A DNA stretch of 64,000 bases from Agrypnia vestita. Taxonomy: Eukaryota > Arthropoda > Insecta > Trichoptera > Phryganeidae. The position numbers were made by a program, and so were the translations under genes. The stretch's first letter is position 1. Each line of letters opens with the position of its first letter. Location: contig JADDOH010001545.1 in assembly GCA_016648135.1 (NCBI GenBank), forward strand, positions 357,665 to 421,664, given 5' to 3'. Below the pieces are notes generated by a model. It searched no databases and had not been told where the DNA came from. It was given only the letters and a program-made list of their open reading frames with translations. This document shows positions 44,830 through 56,900 of this stretch, piece after piece.

Positions 44830-45385
44830 AAAAAAATATATCGACAAGTTCTAAGTGTCATTAGTAACGAAGTGAAAAGATACCTTTTTGTTACTTATTG
44901 CACGAATCTATACACAAGTGAGCTGTGGTGCAGACACACTCTACTGTCCTATAACTCTATGAGAGTGCAATATAATAACGCCTTCAGGATAATGCTCGGT
45001 CTACCTTGGCGTTGCAGTGCATCTCATATGTTCGCAGAACACAGGGTCCATGGCTTTGCTGCTCTCCAACGACTGAAGATAGCTAGCGCAAGAAAGAGGA
45101 TGTGGGGGTCTAGCAACTCCATTATTCAAGCAGCTGCTATGTGGCTTGACTCCCCAATGCATAAAAGATGGATACTAATTACGCAACAGTGACTGTTCTC
45201 TTCATCTATTATTTTCTACTTTAAATTTTTAATTTCGACGTGTTTTTATTTCTTATTCTACTTGTATGTCTGTTGTTGGTTTTTCTATTTTCACTTATAT
45301 GTATATATATCTATATGGCGAGGTGAGAATCTATTCTCAACAAGCTGAAATAAAGACCTATTATTATTATTATTATTATTATTAG
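44830..45385 (+). pseudogene. LINE ORF2 C-terminus and 3' end with (ATT)n tail
   Basis: Frame to 45192 includes L-Y-T-S-E-L-W, R-V-Q-Y-N-N-A-F-R and M-L-G-L-P, the post-RT region common in L2/Ingi-like LINEs, and ends at TGA. A 3' UTR of about 170 bp with AAATAAAGACC runs into (ATT)n at 45359..45385. 5'-truncated. Confidence 0.75.
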
Positions 45386-45405
45386 GTCATCGGCAAGATC
45401 ATAAG

Positions 45406-45600
45406 GCGACCCTCTTAGCCCAGTAGGTATGACACTGGCTTCTCACACCGAGGGTTCCGGGTTCGATTCCTGGTGTGATCACAATTTATCTATGTGATTT
45501 ACTCAATCCTGGGTGTTTTGTGATATGTTTCGCTTATATAATTGGGCTTCTTGGCCTGTGGAAGCGTAAATAAAATATTTGTGCCATCTGATTTTTACAT
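45406..45600 (+). mobile_element. tRNA-derived SINE (second family)
   Basis: Head with a near-perfect A box (TAGCCCAGTAGG) and a perfect B box (GGTTCGATTCC) 30-odd nt apart, then a body of about 110 bp ending AAATAAAATATTTGTGCC. Acceptor stem does not pair, so it is a SINE and not a tRNA gene. It abuts the (ATT)n tail of the preceding LINE. Confidence 0.75.
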
Positions 45601-45844
45601 TTTTACATATTTATGATTTATTTCTGATAAACATCGACCGGTTTCAATATCACAGTATCTTGTTAATTGTCTACCGACTATTAGCACCCAAACAATTGAT
45701 CCCCAAAAATTAGTCCCCGTCAATTGATCACCGGGACAGTTGATCCCTGACATATTGATCCACCGGAAACTTATCTAAAATGGATGAGATACTGAAAAGT
45801 ATGTTTCAAAACAATCGTATGTTCTTGTTTTAAAAATAGACTTT

Positions 45845-45925
45845 CCGGAATACAGCTTGAACTCCCTAACCTCTGGTCACTAAGTGAATATCTTATCAGT
45901 CGAACATACAAAGTTTTAATCTTTT
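45845..45925 (-). mobile_element. tRNA-like SINE relic, second copy
   Basis: Decayed relative of 27590..27665 (shared GAACTCCC.GACC.. and CTTATC.G). Low information. Confidence 0.35.
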
Positions 45926-46319
45926 AAATTGGCTGCAAACGTTTATGATACGTGTTGTACAGCTCGCGAAGATATTAAATAAAAATAATACTAAATAAAA
46001 TCTACGACGAACAACGTCAGAGAACTTGACTCGATTAGCTGTCTTTTTGGTGGTGAAATACATTTTTGCTGGCCAACATATATATTATAAAAACGATGTT
46101 CGTAGTGCACACTATTCCATTGCCAGTTTCAAAAAATTATAAAATCTTATGGAAAAACGTTAAAGAAGCGAGATGTATCTACAGATTATTTTTAAATACG
46201 TTTAGATTTTATTCAAAGTTTAGATATATTGTATACATTAATAAGTTTTGCATCACTTAAAAATGATGTATATAATAATTTTTCACATTAAATGTGTGTA
46301 TGTATATATACATAGATAT

Positions 46320-46796
46320 ACAGGGTTATTTTGAAAACATTAATAACCAGAAAGACTATATATTCTTGCCTCGCTTGTGAGTCGAAAATTTTCAAGTATC
46401 CATGATCTAATATCAATAGTTATGGAGTTATGCAATATCAAAATTTTCATTTTTTTTCAATATTTCTGACTTATTTTTTACAAAAGTCGAACTATCATTA
46501 CAGTAACTTATGTCGATTACGAAAAATTCATAAAATAAAAACCATGCAGAGATTCCAATTGGAATGTTTTCGGATCGGAATTGAAAGATTTTTATTATTT
46601 CAATGAATTTTTCATATTCGATGTAAGTTACTGTAATAATAGTCCAACGTTTTACAAAAAATAAGTAAATAATATTGAAAAAAATGCAAGCTTAGATATC
46701 GCATATCTCCATAACTTTGCTTGAACATTTTCGACTCATCATTGAAGCAGGAATATATTCCTGTGAGGTAATTAATATTTTCAAACAACCCTGTAT
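46320..46796. mobile_element. Palindromic MITE, copy 5
   Basis: Same family; termini ACAGGGTTATTTTG and CAAACAACCCTGTATA. Shorter than the others (about 477 bp) through deletions in both arms near the centre. Confidence 0.82.
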
Positions 46797-47227
46797 ATGT
46801 GTTTAAAAATAATCGCTATTTTTCGCTGTTTTTTTATATTGGCCATTGCCCGCTTATTCCGTGCTGTATGTCAAACTTTTTTCCGAAAATTTTTATGTTT
46901 TCACTTTATGTCTTATCGTTTTAATGAAACTTTATTAATATTATAATGAAAAAGTACTATTCCAGTGAATAATATAACAGAGGACCAATGACAAAATCGA
47001 AATGCCATTCGGCACTAAAAGAAGCGTGATAGAAGAAATGAAAGCCAAAGAGTGAACACAGAAAGAAGAAATACTTAACATGTGGCAACAAGAATACTGA
47101 GCAGTGTACGTATTTGAATATTACTATCTGGCAAAGAGAGTCAAATAGACAATTGATAACGGATTTTATTAACCTTTTACACAAAGAATACTAATTAAAA
47201 TACTTTTATTCATATTATACTCATATG

Positions 47228-47731
47228 GCAAAACTCTGTTAATTCGAACCCCGATAATTCTATAATAAATTCACCAAAATTATAAATTTTTAAAATCCGC
47301 AAATTCAAAAATCTTACTATCATAGTGAATTTACCCCGATAATTCGAAAACCCCGGTAACTCCTAATTCGAAATAATTTTTAGCCCCATATTATTGCCCG
47401 ATTAGCGCCATAAATTAATGAATTTTGGGTCACGTAATTCGATTTTTTTTTTTGAAATTTGATGAAATTTAAGTATTTCGATTTTTTTTCGCAAGTAAGA
47501 ACAAGAAATATATCAATATCGGGTAAAATCGGGTACTTCAATAATAGAAATGTCACGGTCTTTATATTAGCATAATAAATATTGCGTTTCTCACAAAATT
47601 TACGGATTTTTTCGAGTTTTATGATTTTTGGCGAATTTTGCGATCGCATCGCTATTTATTTTGTGCCTTGTATTTTAAATTAACAGAATTGAATTATCCC
47701 TTGAATTTCGGATTGACGATGTTCCACTGTA
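47228..47731. mobile_element. Tigger/pogo-like MITE
   Basis: Right end inverse reads TACAGTGGAACATCGTCAAT and left end AACTCTGTTAATTCGAACCCC, which fit the CAGTGGAACCTCGTTAATTCGAA ends of Tigger/pogo elements. Internal AATTCGAA-type repeats near both ends. An 89-codon minus frame inside is not a recognisable transposase. Confidence 0.5.
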
Positions 47732-47821
47732 TATAGCGGCCAACAATGGCCGCGTAGCGACCACTGTAGCTGTCCGCAGGACCTAGCAGCGAGCTAACTC
47801 CAAATCCGATTGCGTCACAAT

Positions 47822-48374
47822 TAGTGAATGCAATCCCGATCCCGCGAGATCGGGATCCCGCGAGATCTCGAGGCATTTTACGAGATCAATCCCGAACCAA
47901 AAAATCGGACGAGATTATCGGCATTATCGGGATAGATCAGCATTTTTATGTTTTGTGTGCTTAATTGTATATGTCCATAGAACTTTTAGTAAGTACTTAA
48001 AACTTATGTTCATGTCGCATTCAAATAATGAAAATAGCTTTGAATAACATTTGCTGTATTTTATTAACCTAACATAGTAATAAAAACTACTACTAGTTAG
48101 TAGTTTTTTACTATATATACTGATTTTTACATTGACTGATTGATGCTTGGAAAAACACTTACAAAAACTTTAATGCAATGATTAATAATTAACATTTTAT
48201 TAAAATTGCTGATATAAAAATGCAAGGCATTGTCGTTAATTGCTTTTCAGCTCTATAAACAAAAAAAAACACAAAAGTATTCGGGATCCCGATCCGTAGG
48301 GATCCCGCGGGATTGAAAATCCTAATCTCGAGGGATCCCGAAAGGGCAATCCCGACTCGGGATTGCATTCCCTA
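47822..48374. mobile_element. hAT-type MITE
   Basis: 553 bp with ends TAGTGAATGCAATCCCG and CGGGATTGCATTCCCTA, flanked by an 8-bp target duplication differing at one base (GTCACAAT / ATCACAAT), the hAT hallmark. Many CCCGCGAGAT/ATCCCG subterminal repeats at both ends, AT-rich interior, no transposase. Confidence 0.8.
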
Positions 48375-50199
48375 ATCACAATGTGTCGCCTAGCAACCCC
48401 TATTGGCCACTAAACAGAATTACATTGCCAATTTTTTTAATATAACATTATTCGTATTGTTTTCTTTATTTTATATTATTTAAAAGACTGATTAATTCTA
48501 AGATCTATATAAAAGTATGCCGAGAAAGTATTTCGGTACTACTGGGATACAAGCCCGAAATCTCTCTCTTTTCAGAGAATAGCGATACGTTCCGCCACAA
48601 ATATCTGAATAATGTCATAATTAACATGACAACGTGTGATGGCTCCTCTTCTTCGCCTTTCAGCTCGATCCTACTCCTAACTGAGTTTACGCCTTGTTAG
48701 AGGCAAACAAGCTATCTATCTACGTCGGGTGAAGGCTCTACGGTTTTTAACGTAGTATTTCCAAACACCCTCGCTTTATTCAAGACCTCCCCAGTTCACG
48801 TTGTGTAATTTTTTTTTTCGAACTATAGGGGATGAATTGGTTTTGTGGTAACCCTGACGCAAGCTAAACTTAAATTAAATACTGGGGTATGAAGTTCGTG
48901 AATGTTCATGGAAACGCAAACAAAACTACCTAGCACGTCAATTAAGCCCTACGGTGCAATTGCTAAACATACTATGTTCCGTGGCCCTATATTATTTACC
49001 TATCATTCCTACGGACTGAAACCACTGCATCTGGTGTAGCTGCGCTTCCAGAGTGCGCGATCCTCTGCTTCCATGCCCTCTCCGCTCGATCCCCCATTGT
49101 CCTACCTGTATGGGATCGACCGCCATCCACTGGAAAGGTTAGTGACGTGCCGTTATCACATGCGCATGCACATATAGAGTACATAGATCCCCTGAAAGCC
49201 CTCGAGTCCTTCGTAGCCGCTCCTATGGATGATTCCGTCTTCGACGCCCTCGCTGATTAATAATTTTATCTTCCGCCGTTATCTCGCTGTGCTTATTCCC
49301 GACGATCTTTTATATTTACTCTGCATTATCTTTATATCAATTACATTGTTACGTTTATTTACTAGCCGGCCTAAGTTCCGTCACCTGTATCTGGCCCTAT
49401 GTCTCATTCTAGTGGTACGTTGGGTTCTAATGGATAAGGGGTTTGTAGAAGGTATGTGTAAATGTATGTGTACGCGGAAAATGTGGTTGCTTTAAATTCG
49501 GCCCCTCCGTACCCAAAGGCTCATCGGTGACTGATCCCATCTTCCTTCTCCCGACACGAGTTCCGGATACGTTGACCTGAGCCTGGATGCGCCTTTTCAT
49601 GTTGGGCCTCTTCTGTGCAAAGTACCGCACCATCCCTCGCGTCAGTGTCTGGCGTCCGGGCTCAGAGCCAGTTTGCCCCCCGAATTCCAACTCCTCCAGG
49701 TTAAACTAAGTTAAACTACGGTATATATACTGAAGCTACTGTAAAGATGGTCCCGGGCCACCTGTCAAGTCAAAAATATGCGAGTGGGGAGGGGGAGTTT
49801 CCTAGGCTCCCCAACCCTCGCCTGTGAGCAACTACAGCCCATTGGCCATTCGCGACACTACAGTGACTGCAATCACCCTCCCAGGTAGTACTTATTATAA
49901 TCTGGTATGCATCAATACGTTCAATCCATTCCAGACGAGGGAAGACATCCGCACGGGTGTTGTGCCACCCGTGAAGAGCCCCCTCATACACTACGTACGA
50001 ATAGATACATACTAATAAAATATAATATACATACATATACTTACATATACAATACATAAATAAATACTTGTAATGGTTGGTTGCCATGTGGTTTCACGAG
50101 GCCATGACCCCTCGTATTAGTAGATGGAAAGGTGGATCTGGACAGTAGGGATATGCCTAGCCCCTGGCCAGGGATGTCGGTGTATTTTCTCCAAATGGT

Positions 50200-51630
50200 G
50201 TACAGCTAGAAACCTGCCATCGATGATGATGGGATCTGCCTAATTATCTCCGACTGATGTGTAACTGGAACCCTGCCATCACTGATGAAGATGATGTTGT
50301 CACTATCGAAACGTCACCTGATGATATTTAGCTGAACCGCCGCTAGTGATGATGATGACGATGATACTATCGTAACGTTTCCTGACGATATATATAGCGA
50401 AACACCGCTAATGATGATGATGATACTATCGTAACGACTCCTGACGATATATAGCTGAACCACCGCTAGTGATGATGATGATGATGATGATGATACTATC
50501 GTAACGTCTCCTGACTATATATAGCCGAAACACCGCTAATGATGATGAGGATACTATCGTAACGACTCCTGACGATATATAGCTGAACCACCACTAGTGA
50601 TGATGATGATGATTATGATACTATCGTAACGTCTCCTGACTATATATAGCCGAAGCACCGCTAATGATGATGAGGATACTATCGTAACGACTCCTGACGA
50701 TATACAGCTGAAACACCGCTAATGATGATGATGATGATGATGATGCTATCGAAACGCCCCCTGACTATATATAACTGGGACACTGCTAATGATGATGATG
50801 ATGATGATACTATTGAAAAACCTCCTGACGATATACGACTGGGACACTGCTATGATGATGATGTTGATGATACTACCGAAACGTCTCCTGACGATATATA
50901 ACTGGGACACCGCTAATGATGATGCTGATGATGATACTATCGAAACGCCTCCTGACTACATACAACTGGGACGCTGCTAATGATGGTGATGATGATGATG
51001 CTATTGAAACGTCTCCTGACAATATATAACTGGGACACTGCTAATGATGGTGATGATACTATCGGAACGCCTCCTGACTATATATGACTGGAACACCGCT
51101 AATGAAGATGATGATGATAATACTATTGAAACACCTCCTGACGATATATATCTGGAACACCGCTAGTGATGATGATGATACTATCAGAACGCCTCCTGAC
51201 TATATGTGACTGGAACACCGCTAATGAAGATGATGATGATGATACTATTGAAACGTCTCCTGACGATATACAACTGGGACACTGCTAATGATGGTGATGA
51301 TACTATCGGAACGCCTCCTGACTATATATGACTGGAACACCGCTAATGAAGATGATGATGATGATACTATTGAAACGTCTCCTGACGATATACAACTGGG
51401 ACACTGCTAATGATGGTGATGATACTATCGGAACGCCTCCTGATTATATATGACTGGAACACCGCTAATGAAGATGATGATGATGGTACTATTGAAACGC
51501 CTCCTGACTACATGCAACTGGGACGCTGCTAATGATAGTGATGATGATGATGCTATTGAAACGTCTCCTGACTATATATAACTGGGACACTGCTAATGAT
51601 GATGATGATGATGATGCTGATCTGACTATC
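50200..51630 (+). repeat. GATGATG / GAAACGTCTCCTGACGATATA minisatellite (left LTR)
   Basis: About twenty units of 60-75 bp. Each has a (GATGAT)n block, TACTATYGAAACG, CCTCCTGACGATATATAACTGG and GACACYGCTAATGA. A long Met-rich frame across it is a repeat artefact. Its first unit carries an intact CTGATGA before GAAACGTC. Confidence 0.88.
50282..50315 (+). ncRNA. Hammerhead-like core at the start of the minisatellite
   Basis: CTGATGA, extra A, stem II GATG/TATC (3 Watson-Crick pairs plus one G.T), GAAA-CG-TC. In later units the first block has become CTAATGA, which would destroy the core. It lies on the plus strand while the LTR element seems to read on the minus strand. Confidence 0.25.
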
Positions 51631-51660
51631 CCCCCCCCCCCCGACGATGCACAGACGTAT

Positions 51661-52046
51661 GCGTACGTAAATAAATAAATATATAAATAAATAAATTGAT
51701 AAATAAATAAATAAATTAATTAATTAATCAATTAATAAATTAATAAGTAATTAAACAAATGAATAAATAAATAAATAAATAAATATATTATTAATTAATT
51801 ATTAAATCAGTCAATCAAACAAATAAATGAATAAATAAATATAAAATTAACTAAATAATCAATCAATCGATCAATTAAATAAACAAATAGTTAAATAAAT
51901 AATTTATAAATAGACGAATAAACAAATGGCTGAATGAGAAATAAATAAATAAACAAATAAATAAATATATATATATGAATAGACAAATAAATTCCTAATT
52001 AATTAATGAATCATCAATTAAATAAATAAATAGAAATGAATAATTA
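51661..52046. repeat. (AAAT)n low-complexity tract
   Basis: Almost 400 bp of AAATAAAT with AATTAATT variants, preceded by a C-run at 51631..51644. Confidence 0.9.
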
Positions 52047-53027
52047 AGTTTGGCGTCGAGCACACGGGCCGCGCGATCCCTGGAAGTTCACACACATGCA
52101 GAGAAGGGTTATTTGGCAAATTAATTCGCCCCTATTATGGTCAGTACGGATTCAACATGCAAACAACACCTGTGGAAAAACATATGTAAAGTTTACGGTA
52201 CAGGGGTTAGCTTTCACTGTCGGCGCTTCTTCCGTCTCTGTCTGGGGTGTCGAACCCGAGACCATTCTTCTTAATCGTGCGCCACCTTTATATATCGTTA
52301 TAATCTCAAACGGAAAGAGGATGACATGACTTACCCATCTGCCGCCGATTATATCCATTCCAGTGCATCGTAGTTTCACTTTATGTACCTCACTTTATAC
52401 CTAAGGATTGCGAACACTTGCCTTGCACGCGCATACGATTCACAGGCCCCTAATTAACTATAGTTCGCGACCTAACCTTTGATCCTGCCATCACGCGTTT
52501 TTAAGTTTCCGTAGCTGGGGCTTAGTATCCAGCCTCTGTAACTATACGGTGTATATACTTTAATCAAACCGAAACTAGACATTATTTTCTTTTCTTTAAA
52601 TTTATATTCCTCGAGATACCGGAATTAGACTCTAGCTCGACAATTGTAAGTATTTATATATCTTAATAATACTGCAACATAGTCCTTATTTCCGTCTTAC
52701 GTATCCGTACTCCCCGGGTCATCGAGACTAGACTCCAATTCTAATGATCATACTCTAATGATTATACGCACCGATATTTTTCATAAAACCCGTTACCCGT
52801 TATTTTCCGATGTTACAAATTCTTATATTTATCCGAAATACCGGGATTAAGCTTTGAATATAGGATTCCATCCATTTATAAGTTTTAACAAACCCATGAA
52901 GAAACCACTTGTCCACTTGTTGTTGTTAAAGAATTGATTGCTTCTATAATAAAACCCCACTAGTCTACATCTTTATAAGGTCAATACATATTACCTTTAG
53001 GGTCCGCCGATTTAGTTTTATTCTTAA

Positions 53028-53061
<34 letters not shown>

Positions 53062-53093
53062 TATTAATTACACGGCTTAATAGCCTTTTACAA
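52047..53093. other. Element interior; no gene seen
   Basis: No coding domain recognised. Ends with (ATT)n and a LINE-like 3' tail on the minus strand (53030..53093). Confidence 0.4.
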
Positions 53094-53848
53094 CAGGTTT
53101 ATACATAATTAAAATACAACAAACGATTAAATGTAAAAGAAAAATAAAGGGTATAAATGTAAAAAAGTATATATACATAGTTTAAAAATAATGAGGTTAG
53201 ACATGTATCTAAAAAAGGGTATATATGCAAAAGTGTAAAGTAGCAGGTTTATACATAATTAAAATACAACAAACGATTAAATGTAAAAGAAAAATAAAGG
53301 GTATAAATGTAAAAAGGTATATATACATAGTTTAAAAATAATGAGGTTAGACATGTATGTAAAAAAAAGTATATATGCAAAAAGGTGTAAAGTAGCAGGT
53401 TTATACATAATTAAAATACAACAAACGATTAAATGTAAAAGAAAAATAAAGGGTATAAATGTAAAAAAGTATATATACATAGTTTAAAAATAATGAGGTT
53501 AGACATGTATGTAAAAAAGGTATATATGCAAAAGGTGTAAAGTAGCAGGTTTATACATAATTAAAATACAACAAACGATTAAATGTAAAAGAAAAATAAA
53601 GGGTATAAATGTAAAAAGGTATATATATACATAGTTTAAACGTAATGAGGTTAGAAATATATGTAAAAAAAGTATATATGCAAAAGTGTGAAGTAGCAGG
53701 TTTATACATAATTAAAATACAACAAACGATTAAATGTAAAAGAAAAATAAAGGGTATAGATGTAAAAAAGTATATATACATAATTTAAACATAATGAGGT
53801 TAGACATTTATGTAAAAAAGGTATATATGCAAAAAGGTGTAAAGTAGT
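53094..53848. repeat. 150-bp tandem repeat, five units
   Basis: Units start CAGGTTTATACATAATTAAA at 53094, 53244, 53396, 53546 and 53697, each 150-152 bp and well conserved. Frames across it are repeat artefacts. Confidence 0.93.
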
Positions 53849-54189
53849 GATCTCAGAAATTTTTACTCACCGATAATATAGCAATATTAAATTTGAATAG
53901 CCAGCTATATATATAAAAATTTTAAGACATTATATAAAAATTTAATATTTTGAAAAGAAATGATCATATAGTGTTTTTTAAATTTTGAGAGAGATAGATT
54001 TAAAATGTCGACATATGTAGGTAGTTCATTGCCAAGTTTGTGCATTGATAACAAAATTATATTATTCTTAATATGATGTAATGAATATGGTTGCATGATT
54101 GACATCTTCGTCGACAGTCTGGAGAAAGTAAAGTTTACACTTAAAGAGGCAATACTGCTTCGTTACTGACTTCAGCTGTTAATATGTAA

Positions 54190-54530
54190 TGGTGGGTAAT
54201 ATATATTTTTCGTACACATTGCCGCTTTGTACTTTATATTTTTAATTTCTGTACTCATGTTTTGGTGCTATTCCGGTACTTTTAATAATTTGTTACTTGT
54301 AATTTATATTGTTTAATGTATGTTCTTTTAATTTTATGATATATTTTTTCATGTAAAAGCCTATACGCATTGCTGCTCGTTACCTACTCTACATTTTTAA
54401 TTTTTATACTCATGATTTGGTGCTATTCCTGAAACTTTTGATGTATGTGCTTTTGAAATTTATTTTATACTCTTTATGTAAAAGCCTAATGGGCGTAAAC
54501 AAATAAATAAAAAAAAATAAATAAATAATT
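54190..54530 (+). mobile_element. LINE 3' end, doubled, with (AAAT)n tail
   Basis: Two similar stretches of about 160 bp share CATTGCYGCT, ACTCATG.TTTGGTGCTATTCC and TGTAAAAGCCTA; ends GTAAACAAATAAATAAA. A 3' UTR duplicated in tandem. Confidence 0.5.
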
Positions 54531-54654
54531 TTATTATCATCTCGAATATTTGATATCCACTCTCCGGCAAATTTTAATATAGTTTAAATCATTTTAATAT
54601 AATTTATCATTTTAATATAGTTTAGGAATAACGGGATTCTGTAATTTCTACAAG

Positions 54655-56900
54655 TATAAACAACCCCAATCTTACCAAATCCATTTTATGTAGTGAAAGA
54701 CGCGGGACTTATATTCTTCCTAAAATGTAAAATGAACCCGGTCTAGATGAAACATCCTTATTTAGTTTCAGGACAACGAGGTTTACGCGTTCCACGAGGA
54801 ATATGATATAACCCGATCTAAACGAAGGTAATTTTATATAATTTTAGGACAGCGGAACTTACAAATTTCATAAAGTATATCGTGAAGCCAATCTAGGCGG
54901 AGACACTACGTATATTTTAAACAGAGTAAGAGTTTAAATTTTACCATCAAGCCTAATACACCGCAAGAATGTCCTAGGCACAGTAAACAAAATAGCGGTC
55001 AAAGCTGTAGTGTTTCTATGTTCACACGTTTTAGCTCAAAACGAATACTATAATTTTCACATTTATAATACAAGACGCGAATTTCTAAACGAAACATTTT
55101 AAAATAGTTCCAATTGAAATCTACATGTTTCATATTTACTAAATGAAGGCGCGAATTCTAAACGAAACACTAACATTGTTTAAAACGGGACCCTATATTT
55201 ATATATGCTTAAAATGAAACGCGAATTCCCGAACGATAGCATTTTATATTACTAAATGTAACGAAATCTTATATAGTTTATAAATAAGAAGACCCGGCCC
55301 CAGGCGGTTTTTATATATTTTCAATATAACGAGGCCCTACAACATCTTTATAAGTATAATACAACCCCGGTCTATCGAAACAATGTACTAGAAGTTTTTA
55401 TATGTTTGAATACATGATATACGTTTTTTTTTTATACGCGTTTTTATACGCGAGATTTACGTTTTCGTACAATACGAAGTACCCCAAATTATACAACCGC
55501 GAAGTTTACATCACTCCTAAAGTATAACCAGAACTAATTGAAACATTTTTTCATAGTTTAAGTCCGCGAGGCAAATATCTTTCATAAAATATAAAATAAC
55601 CAGAATCAAATTAAACATATTTTTACCTTATAGACTTTCCCCAACGCGCGTAATAATCCCGGCCACATGAAACGTTTTTATATGTTTTAATAACGCGGGA
55701 CCTATGTTTTCCTATATAATATAAGATAACCCGGGCCGAACGGAAGCAATTTTATATACTTTATAAAATAGTGAAACTTGTACTTCTGTAAAACCGTAAA
55801 TAAACCCCGACCCCCACGAGATTATTTTATATAATTTTTTAGAATAATGAAATTTCATACATCTGTAAAATTGTAAATAAGTCCCGATTCTCACGAGATT
55901 ATTTTATATAATTTTCTAGAATAATGGAATTTACACATCTGTGAAATTGTAAATAAACCCCGATTCTCACGAGATTATTTTATATAATTTTCTAGAATAA
56001 TGGAATTTATACATCTGTGAAATTGTAAATAAACCCCGATTCTCACGGAATTACTCCATATAATTTTAAACGAAATGAAAATCTAGATTATTATGGGCTG
56101 AACCTGATACCCCGCGAGATCAGCTATATATTTTTCACTAGACGTATTTTTAATCCCAGAATTTATTCGCTATAATTTTAACGGACTCTTACTATTAACC
56201 ATAAACAAAAAAAAATATTAAAATAAACTAAATATTCTTTCGATAACTAAAATAAACCCGGTCTAATCGAAACATTTCATATAACGAAATATTATATGCC
56301 TTACAAATGTAAAAATTAAAATGAGAACTCGCGTATTTAGAAAAGATAGGTATTTTACAAGACTTATTTAAAATCGAATCTGTTAGTAACAACTCCCTTA
56401 TCTTTTAACAACTTCCCGCGTGTTTAGCATAAAATAGGTATCTTTATAACGCACAGCTATTTTCCAGAGATCCGCAAATACTATACTTAGTAAAACGAAA
56501 ATTTAACTAAATTTGAACTCTACCGTTTCCTGAAATTCTGCGAATATTATTCTGTGAACCTAGTAAGACGACAAAAATAATTAACTTTATAGAACATAGT
56601 GATTTCCGAAGTTCCGATATGCCAGATTAATTACCTTTATAAAATAAAATCAATCCCGTACTCTGAGTTAAAACTCTTTTGACAGGACCTCGCGTATTTA
56701 GCATAAGATAGGTATTTTTACAAGATTTATTAACAATTTCCCGCGTGTTTAGCATAAAATAGGTATCTTTATAACGCACAGCTAGTTTCCGGAGATCTGC
56801 AAATATCAGTTCTATATATGCCGGACTAATCAACTTAATAAAGCGCAGTAATTTCCGAAGTTCTAATATGCCAAATTAATTACCCTTTATAAAATAAAAT
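54655..56900. repeat. Decayed tandem array of about 75-bp units
   Basis: Blocks opening AACCCGGTCTA..GAAAC recur every 72-77 bp, each followed by TTTTATATA.TTT, AACG.GG..TTTACA and AAAATATAA. Most are very diverged. A younger core of about three and a half units of 76 bp is at 55790..56060 (CCCGATTCTCACGAGATTAT). Confidence 0.65.

Larger units (their letters stand above)
40720..44830 (+). pseudogene. Jockey-like LINE reverse transcriptase, in pieces
   Basis: Plus-strand LINE remnants appear in order: W-K-I-A-F-I-T-P-N-P-K-K (to about 40870); N-Y-R-P-I, K-I-F-E-S-L-V and later Y-I-D-F-S (42065..42400); L-F-L-I-F-I-N-N (to 42561); M-H-D-V then F-V-D-D-L-K-I-F (42964..43050), where Y/F-x-D-D is the RT active site; I-I-F-D-G-S-L-K-F thumb sequence (44580..44830). 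The gaps are filled by three insertions listed separately. Several frameshifts and stops. Confidence 0.7.
48635..51650 (-). repeat. Left (3') long terminal repeat
   Basis: Matches 61570..64000 with about a dozen differences in the first 1.7 kb, then both enter the GATGATGATG minisatellite. The right edge is uncertain: somewhere between 51360 and about 52080. Short frames at 48996..49184, 49427..49690 and 49770..50087 recur in the other LTR only because the LTRs are near-identical; none shows a known domain. Confidence 0.65.

Noticed and set aside
45421..45480. Functional tRNA gene
   Set aside because: A and B boxes are good but acceptor and anticodon stems do not pair properly and an AT-rich body follows, so it is the head of a SINE.
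47380..47649. Transposase of the Tigger-like element
   Set aside because: The 89-codon Lys/Ile-rich frame has no DDE or helix-turn-helix motif that I can recognise.
48996..50087. Conserved genes, because the same frames recur at 61932..63023
   Set aside because: The recurrence is explained by the near-identical LTRs; the few differences do not show a coding pattern.
50789..50980. Met- and Asp-rich frame of 63 codons
   Set aside because: Translation of the GATGATG minisatellite.
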